From NCBI GenBank assembly GCA_900551915.1, contig URXT01000013.1, forward strand, positions 1-53,462: 53,462 bases of DNA, read 5' to 3'. A model generated the notes under the pieces. The model had not been told where the DNA came from. It saw only the letters and a program-made list of their open reading frames with translations, and searched no databases. The first letter of the stretch is position 1. Each line of letters opens with the position of its first letter. The position numbers and the translations under genes were made by a program. Shown here piece after piece: positions 45,066-53,462 of the stretch. Origin of the DNA: an uncultured bacterium (GTDB lineage Bacteria > Cyanobacteriota > Vampirovibrionia > Gastranaerophilales > Gastranaerophilaceae).

Positions 45066-45878
45066 ATGAAATTAATGGAAGGCAAAAAAGGTGTTATTTT
45101 TGGAGTTTCAAACACTCACGGTATTGCTTATGCAATAGCAAAACAGCTTTATGAAGCAGGTGCTGATATTGCGTTCACATACGCCGGAGAAGCTATGGAA
45201 AAACGCGTAAGACCGCTTGCTGAAGAAATGGGCGCAAAAATCATCATGAATTGCGACGTTACAAAAGAAGATGAAGTTGCTGCTGTTTTCAAAGAAATCG
45301 AAAAAGTTTACGGTAAAATCGACTTTGTTGTTCACGCAGTAGCGTTTGCAGCAAAAGAAGATTTGCAGGGAAGATTTATTGATACATCACGTGCAGGATG
45401 GGACTTGGCTTTGGGCGTAAGCGCATATTCGCTGATTTCGCTTTGCAAACATGCTGAACCTCTTATGAATGAAGGCGGTTCAATCTTCGCACTCACATAC
45501 CTCGGTTCTGAATATGTTGTTGCAAACTACAACGTAATGGGTGTTGCAAAAGCTGCATTAGAATCTTCAATGAGATACTTGGCCGCAGACTTAGGCAAAA
45601 AAGGCGTCAGAGTTAATTGCATTTCAGCCGGCGCTGTTAAAACACTTGCTGCTAAAGGTATTTCAGGATTTGATAAAATGCTTAAAGCTGCAGTTGCAAA
45701 AGCTCCTCTCGGCCGTAACGTTTCTCTTGAAGACGTTGGTAAAGCAGGTTTATACCTCGCTTCTGACCTTTCAACAGGCACAACCGGTCAAATCTTATAC
45801 GTAGATTGCGGATGCCATGCAGTATATGCTTCTTTGGAAGAAATGGAAATCATTGCAAATTCAATTCCAAAAGCATAA
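45066..45878 (+). CDS. fabI: Enoyl-ACP reductase FabI
   Basis: A 270-aa NADH-dependent enzyme of type II fatty-acid elongation. Opening MEGKKGVIFGVSNTHGIAYAIAKQL has the FabI cofactor motif. The catalytic Tyr155 and Lys162 lie in NYNVMGVAKAALE, the Y-x6-K spacing special to FabI. The C-terminal GQILYVDCG is typical. Unlinked to other fatty-acid genes. A strong terminator follows. Confidence 0.94.
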   Translation: MKLMEGKKGVIFGVSNTHGIAYAIAKQLYEAGADIAFTYAGEAMEKRVRPLAEEMGAKIIMNCDVTKEDEVAAVFKEIEKVYGKIDFVVHAVAFAAKEDLQGRFIDTSRAGWDLALGVSAYSLISLCKHAEPLMNEGGSIFALTYLGSEYVVANYNVMGVAKAALESSMRYLAADLGKKGVRVNCISAGAVKTLAAKGISGFDKMLKAAVAKAPLGRNVSLEDVGKAGLYLASDLSTGTTGQILYVDCGCHAVYASLEEMEIIANSIPKA

Positions 45879-45898
45879 AAACAATTTCAATAATTGAG

Positions 45899-45933
45899 AA
45901 AAGGCAATCGAATTTTTCAGATTGCCTTTTTTT
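45899..45933 (+). terminator. Rho-independent terminator after fabI
   Basis: AAAAGGCAATC and GATTGCCTTTT form a perfect 11-bp stem with a ten-base loop and a T-run, 21 bp after the stop. It overlaps the -35 region of the valS promoter. Confidence 0.85.
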
Positions 45934-45959
45934 ATAAATTTTTTGTGATATCCTATAAT
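45931..45959 (+). promoter_or_regulatory. Promoter of valS
   Basis: TTTATA and TATAAT are separated by 17 bp, 30 bp ahead of the ATG. No T-box leader is present in this short gap, so amino-acid-responsive control of that kind is excluded. Confidence 0.5.
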
Positions 45960-45988
45960 TACGAGACATTAAATAAGAAGGATTAAAA

Positions 45989-48643
45989 ATGACAGATACT
46001 GCAATAAAAATCGAAGATTTACCAACGGTTTACGACCCCAAAGCAACGGAAGAAAGTATTTACAAATTCTGGGAAGAAGGCGGATTTTTCAAGGCTGACG
46101 CAAAAAGCAAAAAGCCGCCGTATTCTATTGTAATTCCGCCGCCGAACGTAACCGGAGTGCTTCACATGGGGCACGCGCTCGATGAAACTTTGCAGGATAT
46201 TCTGACCCGCTATCACAGAATGGCAGGGTTTGAAACCCTCTGGCTGCCAGGAACTGACCACGCCGGAATCGCTACCCAAAACGTTGTTGAAAAAAAACTT
46301 CGTGAACAAGGGCTTTCACGCTACGACCTTGGCCGTGAAAAGTTCCTCGACGAAACATGGAAATGGGCAAATCAGCATAAATCCGCTATCTTAGACCAGT
46401 GCAAACGTCTCGGTGCGTCTTTTGACCGTTCAAGAGAAAGATTTACCTTTGATGAAGGCTGTTCGGACGCTGTAAAAGAAGTGTTTGTCAGATTATATGA
46501 AAAAGGCTTGATTTACAAAGGAAAATATATTGTAAACTGGTGCCCGCGCTGTAACAGTGCGATTTCCGACGTTGAAACGGAATATGTTACTGAACAGGGG
46601 CATATGTGGGAAATTTCATACCCGCTTAAAGGTGAGTCAGGTGCTATTATTGTTGCAACTACCCGTCCTGAAACAATTTTCGGCGACGTTGCAATTGCAG
46701 TTCATCCTTCTGACCACAAGTATTCTGAACTTATCGGAAAAACAGTTGTAATTCCGCTTTCAGGCCGTGAAATTCCGATTATTGCTGACGAATACGTTGA
46801 CAAATCTTTTGGAACCGGCGCAGTTAAGATTACGCCTGCACACGACCCGAATGATTACGAAGTCGGCAAACGCCACAACTTAAAACCAATCTGGGTAATT
46901 AACGAAGACGGTACAATGAAGGCTTGCGGCGAAGTTCCGCCGGAACTCCACGGGCTTGACCGCTACGAAGCAAGAGAAAAAATCGTCGGAATGCTTTCTT
47001 ACAAAAACTTTTTGCTGAGAACACGCGACCATGAACACAATGTTGGTAAATGCCAGCGCTGCGGCACTACAATTGAGCCGCTTCTCTCTGAACAATGGTT
47101 TGTAAAAATGGAACCTTTGGCAAAAGAAGCGATTGCAGCAGTTAAAGACGGCAGAATTAAGTTTGTCCCTGACAGATGGGAGAAAAATTATCTCGGCTGG
47201 ATGGAAAACATCCGCGACTGGTGTATTTCACGCCAACTCTGGTGGGGACACCAAATTCCGGCTTACTATCACAAAACAACTGGTGAAATGGTTGTTGCGC
47301 GTGAAAATCCCGACCCTGCTAATTATGTTCAAGACCCTGATGTGCTTGATACCTGGTTTTCATCAGGTTTGTGGCCGTTCTCAACAATGGGCTGGCCAAA
47401 TACGGACGCTGAAGATTTCAAGAAATTCTATCCAACCACAACTTTAGTTACTGGATTTGATATTATTTTCTTCTGGGTTGCCAGAATGATAACTATGGGT
47501 CTGGAGTTCACTGGAAAAGCTCCATTCTCGACAGTTTACATCCACGGGCTTATCCGCGATGAAAAAGGCCAGAAAATGTCAAAATCAAAAGGCAATACAA
47601 TCGACCCGGTTAAAATTATTGATAAATACGGCAGCGACGCATTGAGATTTACCATGACTTCGCTTTGCACTTACGGCGGCCAGGATATCAAAATCAGTGA
47701 CGAAAGATTTGAATACGGAAGGAACTTTGCTAACAAAATCTGGAACGCATCAAGATTTGTTTTGATGAACCTTGCCGGCGTTGACAACAAAGAAATTGAT
47801 TTTAAAAACCTTACAATTGCTGACAAGTGGATTTTGGACAAACTGAACAAAACCGCTAAGGAAGTGAATGAAAATATTAAAGAATTCCGTATTGGCGAAG
47901 TTGCTCACACTCTTTACGACTTCTTCTGGAATTCTTACTGTGACTGGTACGTTGAAATCGCTAAAATTCAATTGCAGGACGAAAATCTGAAACTTAATAC
48001 CCAGCGCGTTTTGAGATACGTTCTCGACATGTCTTTGAGAATGCTTCATCCGATAATGCCGCATATTACGGAACGCGTTTGGCAGCTAATTCCGAAGAAA
48101 ACTGACTGCAAGGCTTTGATTGTTGCCGAATTCCCGCAGTATGACGAAAAGCTTGCGTTCCCGAAAGAGGCAAAAGAAATGGAACTTGTTTTTGAAACAA
48201 TCACCTCTTTGAGAAATCTAAGACAAGGTTTTAATATTGCGATGTCAGTAAAATTTGATATCATTATTAATGCTGATAAGGATGAGGAACCGATTTTCAA
48301 AGAAATCGAAGCTTATATCAAGCGTCTTGCGCGGGTTGAAAATATCAGCTATCTTGAAAGCGGAACTGATGTTCCTAAAAAATCAGCAGCAGCTGTTGTT
48401 TGGGCTTCCAGGATAATTGTTCCTCTGGAAAATCTTATTGATTTCAACGAGGAAATCGCGCGCCAGCAGAAAAAACTGGACAAGCTTACCGCTGAAAAGA
48501 AATCCATGGAAGGCCGAATTAACAATCCGAAATTCGTTGCCAATGCCCCGAAAGAGCTTATCGAACAAACAAAAGACAGAATTAATGAAATTACCCTTCA
48601 GGAGAAAACAATAGAAGAACTGATAAATTCGCTTAAAAACTAA
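45989..48643 (+). CDS. valS: Valyl-tRNA synthetase
   Basis: An 884-aa class-I synthetase. The HIGH-type motif is in PPPNVTGVLHMGHALDET and KMSKS in GQKMSKSKGNTIDP. The editing domain carries TTRPETIFGDVAIAVHP, and the end is the ValS-type coiled-coil arm (RQQKKLDKLTAEKKSMEGRI). Full length for the family. Confidence 0.97.
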   Translation: MTDTAIKIEDLPTVYDPKATEESIYKFWEEGGFFKADAKSKKPPYSIVIPPPNVTGVLHMGHALDETLQDILTRYHRMAGFETLWLPGTDHAGIATQNVVEKKLREQGLSRYDLGREKFLDETWKWANQHKSAILDQCKRLGASFDRSRERFTFDEGCSDAVKEVFVRLYEKGLIYKGKYIVNWCPRCNSAISDVETEYVTEQGHMWEISYPLKGESGAIIVATTRPETIFGDVAIAVHPSDHKYSELIGKTVVIPLSGREIPIIADEYVDKSFGTGAVKITPAHDPNDYEVGKRHNLKPIWVINEDGTMKACGEVPPELHGLDRYEAREKIVGMLSYKNFLLRTRDHEHNVGKCQRCGTTIEPLLSEQWFVKMEPLAKEAIAAVKDGRIKFVPDRWEKNYLGWMENIRDWCISRQLWWGHQIPAYYHKTTGEMVVARENPDPANYVQDPDVLDTWFSSGLWPFSTMGWPNTDAEDFKKFYPTTTLVTGFDIIFFWVARMITMGLEFTGKAPFSTVYIHGLIRDEKGQKMSKSKGNTIDPVKIIDKYGSDALRFTMTSLCTYGGQDIKISDERFEYGRNFANKIWNASRFVLMNLAGVDNKEIDFKNLTIADKWILDKLNKTAKEVNENIKEFRIGEVAHTLYDFFWNSYCDWYVEIAKIQLQDENLKLNTQRVLRYVLDMSLRMLHPIMPHITERVWQLIPKKTDCKALIVAEFPQYDEKLAFPKEAKEMELVFETITSLRNLRQGFNIAMSVKFDIIINADKDEEPIFKEIEAYIKRLARVENISYLESGTDVPKKSAAAVVWASRIIVPLENLIDFNEEIARQQKKLDKLTAEKKSMEGRINNPKFVANAPKELIEQTKDRINEITLQEKTIEELINSLKN

Positions 48644-48723
48644 CTAAAATCAATATAAAATATATTTAAACAAAGGTTAATTTGAGATATTTTTAAATTT
48701 TTGTTAAAGAATGTTAAAAAAGA

Positions 48724-48752
48724 TTTACAAATTGACAATATTTTGCTACAAT
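48724..48752 (+). promoter_or_regulatory. Promoter of rpsA
   Basis: TTTACA and TACAAT are separated by exactly 17 bp and preceded by TG one base from the -10 box (TGCTACAAT), giving an extended -10. The ATG is 42 bp downstream. Confidence 0.6.
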
Positions 48753-48793
48753 AAATTTCGTAATTAGTTAGTGTCGATGACAATGGAGTAAAG

Positions 48794-49852
48794 ATGGCAT
48801 CAGGTGAATTAGATTTCGAAGAATTACTAAAGCAATATGACTATAATTTTCAGAAAGGCGATTTAGTAAAAGGATTAGTATGCGGCTATGACAGTCAGGG
48901 TGTAATGGTTGATATAGGAGCAAAAACCATTGCAGTTGTTCCCACCAGAGAAGCCGTTGATAAAGACGAAAACGTCGAAACAAAACTTGAAAAAGGTAAA
49001 GAATATGAATTTTTGATTATCAAGGAAGAAGATGAAGACGGAAAATTCCTTCTTTCACGTAAAAAAGTTGATTTTGCTTATGCCTGGAAAGAGCTCGAAA
49101 AAGCAAAAGCTGCTGATGAAACAATTCTCGGAACAATTGCCGGAATTGTTAAGGGCGGCGTGCTTGTTGAAATTTCAGGCGTAAGAGGATTTGTTCCTTC
49201 CTCTCAATTGAGAAGCAAAGAAACTGATTTGGAAGTCGGCGGTAAGCTGGAATTAAAAATTCTTACCCTTGACAGCCAGCAGAATAATTTTATTCTTTCA
49301 AATAAAAAAGTTTACGAAGACAGCGCTGTTGAAGCACGTAAAAATGTCTTCTCACAAATCGAACCCGGCCAGATTGTTAAAGGTGATGTGGTCAGAATTA
49401 CTGATTTTGGCGCTTTCATTGATTTAGGCGGAATTGATGGACTTCTTCCTTTATCACAGCTTTCTTGGAGATGGATTGACCACCCGACTGATATTCTTAA
49501 AGTCGGTGACAAAATTGATGTTGAAGTTATTGCAGTTGACCATGACAAACAGCGTGTTTCCTTAAGCTTGAAAAAGCTTGAGCCGGATCCGTGGCTTGAA
49601 GCCGAAAAACAGGTTAAAGAAGGCGACAAAGTTGAAGGTACAGTTACCAGAATTAAACACTTTGGTGCTTTCGTCGAGGTTTTCCCGGGCGTTGAAGCAC
49701 TTTTACCGCACAACGAAGTCGTTGAACTTCAAAACAAAAAAGACTGTATTCTTCAGGTAGGCGATAAAGTTGAAACTTATATTCTTAAGTTTAATCCGGC
49801 AGATAAGCGTATAGCATTAACTGTTAATGAACCAAAAGCTTCTGAAGAATAA
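48794..49852 (+). CDS. rpsA: 30S ribosomal protein S1
   Basis: A 352-aa protein with four S1 RNA-binding domains: GDLVKGLVCGYDSQGVMVDIG (about 21), ETILGTIAGIVKGGVLVEISG (about 110), GQIVKGDVVRITDFGAFIDLGG (about 193) and GDKVEGTVTRIKHFGAFVEV (about 278). This shorter four-domain form is the one found in cyanobacteria and some other phyla, rather than the six-domain enterobacterial S1. It binds mRNA leaders during initiation. Ends in a strong terminator. Confidence 0.92.
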   Translation: MASGELDFEELLKQYDYNFQKGDLVKGLVCGYDSQGVMVDIGAKTIAVVPTREAVDKDENVETKLEKGKEYEFLIIKEEDEDGKFLLSRKKVDFAYAWKELEKAKAADETILGTIAGIVKGGVLVEISGVRGFVPSSQLRSKETDLEVGGKLELKILTLDSQQNNFILSNKKVYEDSAVEARKNVFSQIEPGQIVKGDVVRITDFGAFIDLGGIDGLLPLSQLSWRWIDHPTDILKVGDKIDVEVIAVDHDKQRVSLSLKKLEPDPWLEAEKQVKEGDKVEGTVTRIKHFGAFVEVFPGVEALLPHNEVVELQNKKDCILQVGDKVETYILKFNPADKRIALTVNEPKASEE

Positions 49853-49869
49853 ATCAATAAATACTTTTA

Positions 49870-49903
49870 AAAAGAACTGCCGTAAAAAGGCAGTTCTTTT
49901 TTT
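49870..49903 (+). terminator. Rho-independent terminator after rpsA
   Basis: AAAAGAACTGCC and GGCAGTTCTTTT form a perfect 12-bp stem with a seven-base loop and a long T-run, 18 bp after the stop. Confidence 0.88.
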
Positions 49904-50010
49904 GCTTTTTTTATATGAAATTTAAAAAGATGTATACTCTAAACGTATTATTTTTAGGATTTTTAATTGTATATTCTGTTGGATATACCGTATAATTATT
50001 TTAGATTATG

Positions 50011-50038
50011 TTGACTTTTAAAGAAACATAATTATACA
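50011..50038 (+). promoter_or_regulatory. Probable promoter of the 50090 gene cluster
   Basis: TTGACT and TATACA are separated by 16 bp, 52 bp ahead of the ATG at 50090. A second candidate, TTGTAT/TATAAT with 18 bp spacing, lies at 49967-49996. Confidence 0.4.
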
Positions 50039-50089
50039 TCATAATGAAGTAGGTATTAAATATTTTTTTATACAGAAGGAGAGAACTTT

Positions 50090-51658
50090 ATGGGCATGGC
50101 AGCATCACAAGCAAGATATCTAGGCTTGACCGCAAGAAAAACTAACGTTGAATACGAAGGACAACAGATTAACCAAGCTCGCACCGCTCTGGCAAACCAG
50201 AGTGCAAATACATTTAATGATTTGCTTGCGCTGGAAGTTCCAACTGCTCCGAGTACACAGGATTATACAACAACCCAATACTCATACGAAGACGGTACTG
50301 TTGGTGAAACGATTACAAGTATGGAGCCGATTTCTAATGACCCGGACGGCTACAACTACCTTGTAACCCATTACCATTATGCAGATGTTTACACAGGCGT
50401 TGAAAATATTAAACGTAATCCGCAGGTTTACGTTAACGATAGAATTGAAAATAAAGAAATTGAGGAAAATAAAGTCGAAGCTTCTGTTGACCCTGTTACA
50501 GGTGAAACAACTTACACTGTAAAGGGTAAGGATTGTTCAGCTTATGATGAAACAGATGAAGAGCAAAAAGCACTTTACGATGAACTTTCTAATAGTTTTT
50601 CAGATATCAAAAATGCAGATCCTGCTAACCTTTTGACTTATCAGGATGCCGGCGGCAAATACCATTTTGTTCTCCGTGACCAGGTTGAAGCTGCTGCAAA
50701 TGGTACAGGTGAAATGTCCGATTATTATTTGAAGAATTCAAAGCCAACTTCAGAAACAATTGAAGCAAATGCTATTGCCAAAACAACAGATCCTGTTACC
50801 GGTGCATCTTCTTATTTAGTTAACGGTAATCAATGTGTCAAATATGACGAAAATAACGAAGTTTATAAAGCAGCTTACGATAAAGCAGTTGCAGAAAACC
50901 CATCTTTGGGCAAACTTAATCCGGAGCAGCTTTATACGTATAATGATAAATACGGTGGAATACATTTTATTTCACAGGATGATATTGAAGGCGTTATGAC
51001 AGGCGCAGCGGCAGCTACTGACTATTCTGTAACTTCTGGTGTTCCGGTTTCTATTGGTAATATTGACTTGGAAATTTATGACCCGACTGATAAAGAACAA
51101 TTGTCAGCTTATGAACAAATTCTTAAAGATTGGCCTGAATCTGATTTTGCAGCCTCAGAACCACCAATTTATACTTGGATTAGTAATGGTCAAAGATATT
51201 TTGCAAGTTATGAAGACTTGATGGCCTCCTGGGAAAGCGCACCAGATCCGGCATTACCAACTGAAAACCAAAATAGTTTGAAATATTATTGTGCTAAGGA
51301 TGTTTCAACAAAAATTGAAGTTACTGAACGTGCTTTAATTGACTTTAATAGTGAAGGACGTGCAGAAACAATTAAATTTGAGGATTCTTCGGTTGTAAGA
51401 ACTTTAAATGCTGAAACTATTACTGATGAAGCTGCTTATAATGATGCTATGAACCAATATAATTATGATCAAACTGTTTATGAAAAAGCAATTCAGGATA
51501 TCAACGCAAAAACGGAAAAAATCCAAGAACAGGATAGAACGCTAGAGCTAAGATTAAGACAGCTTGATACAGAACAGGAAGCGCTTCAAACTGAAATGGA
51601 AGCAGTTAAGAAAGTAATCGATAAAAATATTGAATCAACATTTAAAACATTTGAATAA
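50090..51658 (+). CDS. Repeat-containing coiled-coil protein, paralogue of 405-1406
   Basis: A 522-aa protein. The N-terminal 75 and C-terminal 80 residues match the 405-1406 product. Between them is a tandem repeat of about 100 residues: VDPVTGETTYTVKG...YDETDEEQ...LLTYQDAGGKYHFV (about 127-226) and TDPVTGASSYLVNG...YDENNEVY...LYTYNDKYGGIHFI (about 227-326), with a third partial unit (about 327-400: YDPTDKEQ...IYTWISNGQRYFA). No signal peptide or membrane segment. It has an ideal ribosome site (AAGGAGAG). A surface or filament role with a variable middle is plausible but unproven. Confidence 0.88.
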   Translation: MGMAASQARYLGLTARKTNVEYEGQQINQARTALANQSANTFNDLLALEVPTAPSTQDYTTTQYSYEDGTVGETITSMEPISNDPDGYNYLVTHYHYADVYTGVENIKRNPQVYVNDRIENKEIEENKVEASVDPVTGETTYTVKGKDCSAYDETDEEQKALYDELSNSFSDIKNADPANLLTYQDAGGKYHFVLRDQVEAAANGTGEMSDYYLKNSKPTSETIEANAIAKTTDPVTGASSYLVNGNQCVKYDENNEVYKAAYDKAVAENPSLGKLNPEQLYTYNDKYGGIHFISQDDIEGVMTGAAAATDYSVTSGVPVSIGNIDLEIYDPTDKEQLSAYEQILKDWPESDFAASEPPIYTWISNGQRYFASYEDLMASWESAPDPALPTENQNSLKYYCAKDVSTKIEVTERALIDFNSEGRAETIKFEDSSVVRTLNAETITDEAAYNDAMNQYNYDQTVYEKAIQDINAKTEKIQEQDRTLELRLRQLDTEQEALQTEMEAVKKVIDKNIESTFKTFE

Positions 51659-51705
51659 TTTTATATGGCAGTTATGTTCTGCCATATAGGTCAAAAGAGG
51701 TAAAA

Positions 51706-52527
51706 ATGGCTTATAAAAATGACAGTTATCTGGTAATAGCAAATAAATTCGGCTCCGCAAGCGGAGATGCAAAAGCGCAGTTGTTTGAAACATATGACAA
51801 ACTTCGTGATTTGACTGTATCCGGAAGTGGTACGGGAACAGGTTTTGAAATGACCGGCAGCTTTTTATACAGAATGGCAAGTCTTCTAGCTCCATCTTCA
51901 TATGCGACCGTATTTGGAGCCTCTGAATCGATGAATATACCGGGAACATCTTATGCTTCGCAATTAACAGGCCAATCTGCTTTTGGCATAGATGCATTGT
52001 ACAATTATTCGGGTTTTCCTGGAGGCGGTGCCGCTCCTGTTTCTTGGGGATTAGATGGATACGCAACTGGCGGTGCCGCTTCGATACTTTCTGGCTGGGG
52101 AACTGATTACGGTGTAGCAACCGGTTATGCTTCAGGAGTCGGAGGGATTGCTGATGTTGCAAGTGCTGCTGCATACGGTGTTGGTGCGGCAAATGGCTGG
52201 GGTATGGTTGGCCGAAATATTGTTCTTCCGGTTGCGGGTATAATTTCCGGATGGGGCGGTATAATGCAGGCTGCAGCACCTTATTTGGGTGAATACGGGC
52301 TTCCGGCTCTTGTTATGGGTAACTTAATGCAAGGTACGACATCGGCTGCTCTTGCGGCTTACCAGAATGTAACCGGAAACATTACGGCAAATGCTGATAC
52401 AATTCTTTCCAACAAAGTCAGAAACATTGAAACTGTGTGCAAAATGCTTGACACTCAGGGCGATGTTGTGAAGAAAATGCTTAAAGAATCCATCGACGGC
52501 GACTCAAAAGCTATTCAGAATCTTTAG
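51706..52527 (+). CDS. Gly/Ala/Ser-rich protein with hydrophobic core
   Basis: A 273-aa protein. After a polar N-terminus (DSYLVIANKFGSASGDAKAQLFETYDKL) the region 100-215 is a Gly-, Ala-, Trp- and Tyr-rich stretch with repeats of the GWG/GYASG type and hydrophobic parts at 150-185 and 195-215. The last 45 residues are a charged helix. No signal peptide. The composition recalls secreted or channel-forming proteins, but no family was recognised. It follows the 522-aa gene by 47 bp, with an AGAGGT ribosome site. Confidence 0.8.
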   Translation: MAYKNDSYLVIANKFGSASGDAKAQLFETYDKLRDLTVSGSGTGTGFEMTGSFLYRMASLLAPSSYATVFGASESMNIPGTSYASQLTGQSAFGIDALYNYSGFPGGGAAPVSWGLDGYATGGAASILSGWGTDYGVATGYASGVGGIADVASAAAYGVGAANGWGMVGRNIVLPVAGIISGWGGIMQAAAPYLGEYGLPALVMGNLMQGTTSAALAAYQNVTGNITANADTILSNKVRNIETVCKMLDTQGDVVKKMLKESIDGDSKAIQNL

Positions 52528-52874
52528 TTTTTAAGGTAGGAATTGTGTTTGAAAGACGTTAAGACGATAAGTTGTTAAGACGTTGAGTTCATAACGTAAA
52601 ATTTTTTAATAAGCAGGTCAGTTTTACTAATCTGATAATTTTGGTGTCGTAATCGTATTAATTAGTATAGTGGGATGGTGTCTATTAGGGTGTAATATTT
52701 CGTAAACTTTTGTAAGATAGTTTAAAGTTTTAACAAGTTTATACCGAAATATACTTTGTAATGACTCAAATGACTTGCAATATTAAGACATGTTAAGAAA
52801 TCCCGGAAACCATGTCAATTCTAAGGTTTCAAATGTTTTTATATACTTGTAGGTCTAAAGTGTAAAGGATTATC
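52528..52874. other. AT-rich intergenic region with a short direct repeat
   Basis: 347 bp without a gene I can support. It holds two copies of GTTAAGACG 16 bp apart (52558-52566 and 52574-52582), and AT-rich DNA that must carry the promoter for the next gene. The ribosome site AAAGGA precedes the ATG at 52875. Confidence 0.5.
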
Positions 52875-53147
52875 ATGATTCAGCAAACTTTAGAGATGAA
52901 TATAAAGCGGTTCTTAGATTTTGCAATATATTCAAAAAATTTCCTTATAAGAAAGAATCCCATAAAAGCAATGGCTAATTCATTTATGGACGGACTTCGC
53001 GACTTTCTTACAATGAACAAAAAAAGAAAGATGGCACAGTACAGATTGAATTATCACATGCATCAGTTTAAAAAGATGGAACAGTTGATTGCTGAAAACA
53101 ACCAGCACACCTTCTTAAAGGGAAACAATCTTAACGAAACCAGATAA
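52875..53147 (+). CDS. 90-aa basic helical protein
   Basis: A 90-aa very basic protein (many Lys/Arg, Met- and Asn-rich) that is probably one long helix. No known domain, no signal peptide. It lies 12 bp ahead of the next coiled-coil gene and is surely on the same transcript. A chaperone or partner role for the neighbouring coiled-coil proteins is speculation. Confidence 0.65.
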   Translation: MIQQTLEMNIKRFLDFAIYSKNFLIRKNPIKAMANSFMDGLRDFLTMNKKRKMAQYRLNYHMHQFKKMEQLIAENNQHTFLKGNNLNETR

Positions 53148-53159
53148 AGGAACGGAAAA

Positions 53160-53462
53160 ATGGGTGTCATTACAGATACAATAAGAATGCAGTACTTGAA
53201 TAACGTCAAGCTTGATTTGGAGTACAAAATTCAGCTTGTCACACAGGCAAGAATGGGGCTTTCCCAGTCTGCAAGTGATTTAATGCAAGTCGGCACCGAT
53301 TATTCACCAGATTCGCCGGTCGTTAAGCAGCTTAATCAAAGACAGGCGAAATTAAAAGTTTTAGAGCAAAAATTAGAACAGCAAATGATTCAATACCAGA
53401 CAAGACTTCAAATGGTTTCAACAGAACTTGAAGCATGCCGTTCAAGATTAAATAGCAGTATC
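53160..53462 (+). CDS. Coiled-coil protein, truncated by the window end
   Basis: The first 101 residues of a longer protein, with no stop before the edge. MGVITDTIRMQYLNNVKLDLEYKIQLVTQ begins like the MGMAASQAR-type proteins (short MG- start, charged helix, then MGLSQSASDLM), and residues 50-101 are a strong coiled coil (RQAKLKVLEQKLEQQM). It is probably a more distant member of the same set of proteins. AACGGAAAA precedes the ATG. Confidence 0.75.
   Translation, partial: MGVITDTIRMQYLNNVKLDLEYKIQLVTQARMGLSQSASDLMQVGTDYSPDSPVVKQLNQRQAKLKVLEQKLEQQMIQYQTRLQMVSTELEACRSRLNSSI

Noticed and set aside
45960..45988. T-box riboswitch ahead of valS
   Set aside because: Only about 110 bp separate fabI and valS, and the fabI terminator occupies the middle; there is no room for a T-box.
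51635..52279. A 214-aa open frame antisense to the Gly-rich protein at 51706-52527
   Set aside because: Its Gln/Leu/His/Arg-rich product is the mirror of a Gly/Ala/Ser-rich gene; no ribosome site, and the plus-strand gene has one and fits the cluster.

Overview
The window is AT-rich, gene-dense bacterial DNA read with the standard code (TGA is used as a stop). The gene set suggests a Gram-negative-type, gut-associated, non-photosynthetic cyanobacterial relative of the Vampirovibrionia/Melainabacteria (Gastranaerophilales) kind. The pointers are a type IV pilus operon with a secretin, prepilins of the FTLAEVLITLGIIG type, cytoplasmic NagZ, FabI, and a set of lineage-specific coiled-coil proteins with no obvious relatives elsewhere. 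That placement is inference from recalled gene content; no 16S or phylogenetic marker comparison could be run.

Layout. 1-240 is a GC-richer 132-bp tandem repeat ending in a minus-strand terminator. 405-4218 is a minus-strand block of four unknown proteins: a coiled-coil protein, a HEAT-like protein, a duplicated membrane protein, and a zinc-knuckle coiled-coil protein. 4581-5438 is a uridine kinase-like enzyme. 5653-12443 is a type IV pilus operon (PilP-like lipoprotein, secretin, PilB, PilC) with an SDR oxidoreductase at its end. 12518-14538 holds an HxlR regulator, a DtxR/MntR regulator and an unknown membrane protein whose promoter carries a DtxR-like operator. 14627-21380 mixes housekeeping genes (biotin synthase, IspF, DciA, NrnA, TyrA) with small unknowns, including a 56-aa LuxR-type HTH protein. 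21560-23398 is dnaK. 23612-24407 is a prepilin whose start region contains a 12-G tract that puts the best start codon out of frame.

The right half holds gatA, an ACT protein overlapping an alanine/sodium symporter, nagZ, a secreted alpha/beta hydrolase, a duplicated HNH protein, an aquaporin-like channel without the usual selectivity-filter arginine, pgeF, the folate genes pabA and pabB-pabC, rimO, a flippase, a large T3SS-translocator-like coiled-coil protein, fabI, valS and rpsA. The window closes at 50090-53462 with a plus-strand run of four coiled-coil/Gly-rich proteins. Its first member is a paralogue of the minus-strand gene at 405-1406.

The strongest candidates for new biology are: the poly-G switch in the prepilin (23612-24407); the lineage-specific coiled-coil families at both ends together with 42877-44874, which could be parts of one surface or secreted apparatus; the DtxR-box membrane protein at 13498; and the duplicated HNH protein at 32556. 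Genes are very tightly packed: several convergent pairs are under 10 bp apart and one overlaps.
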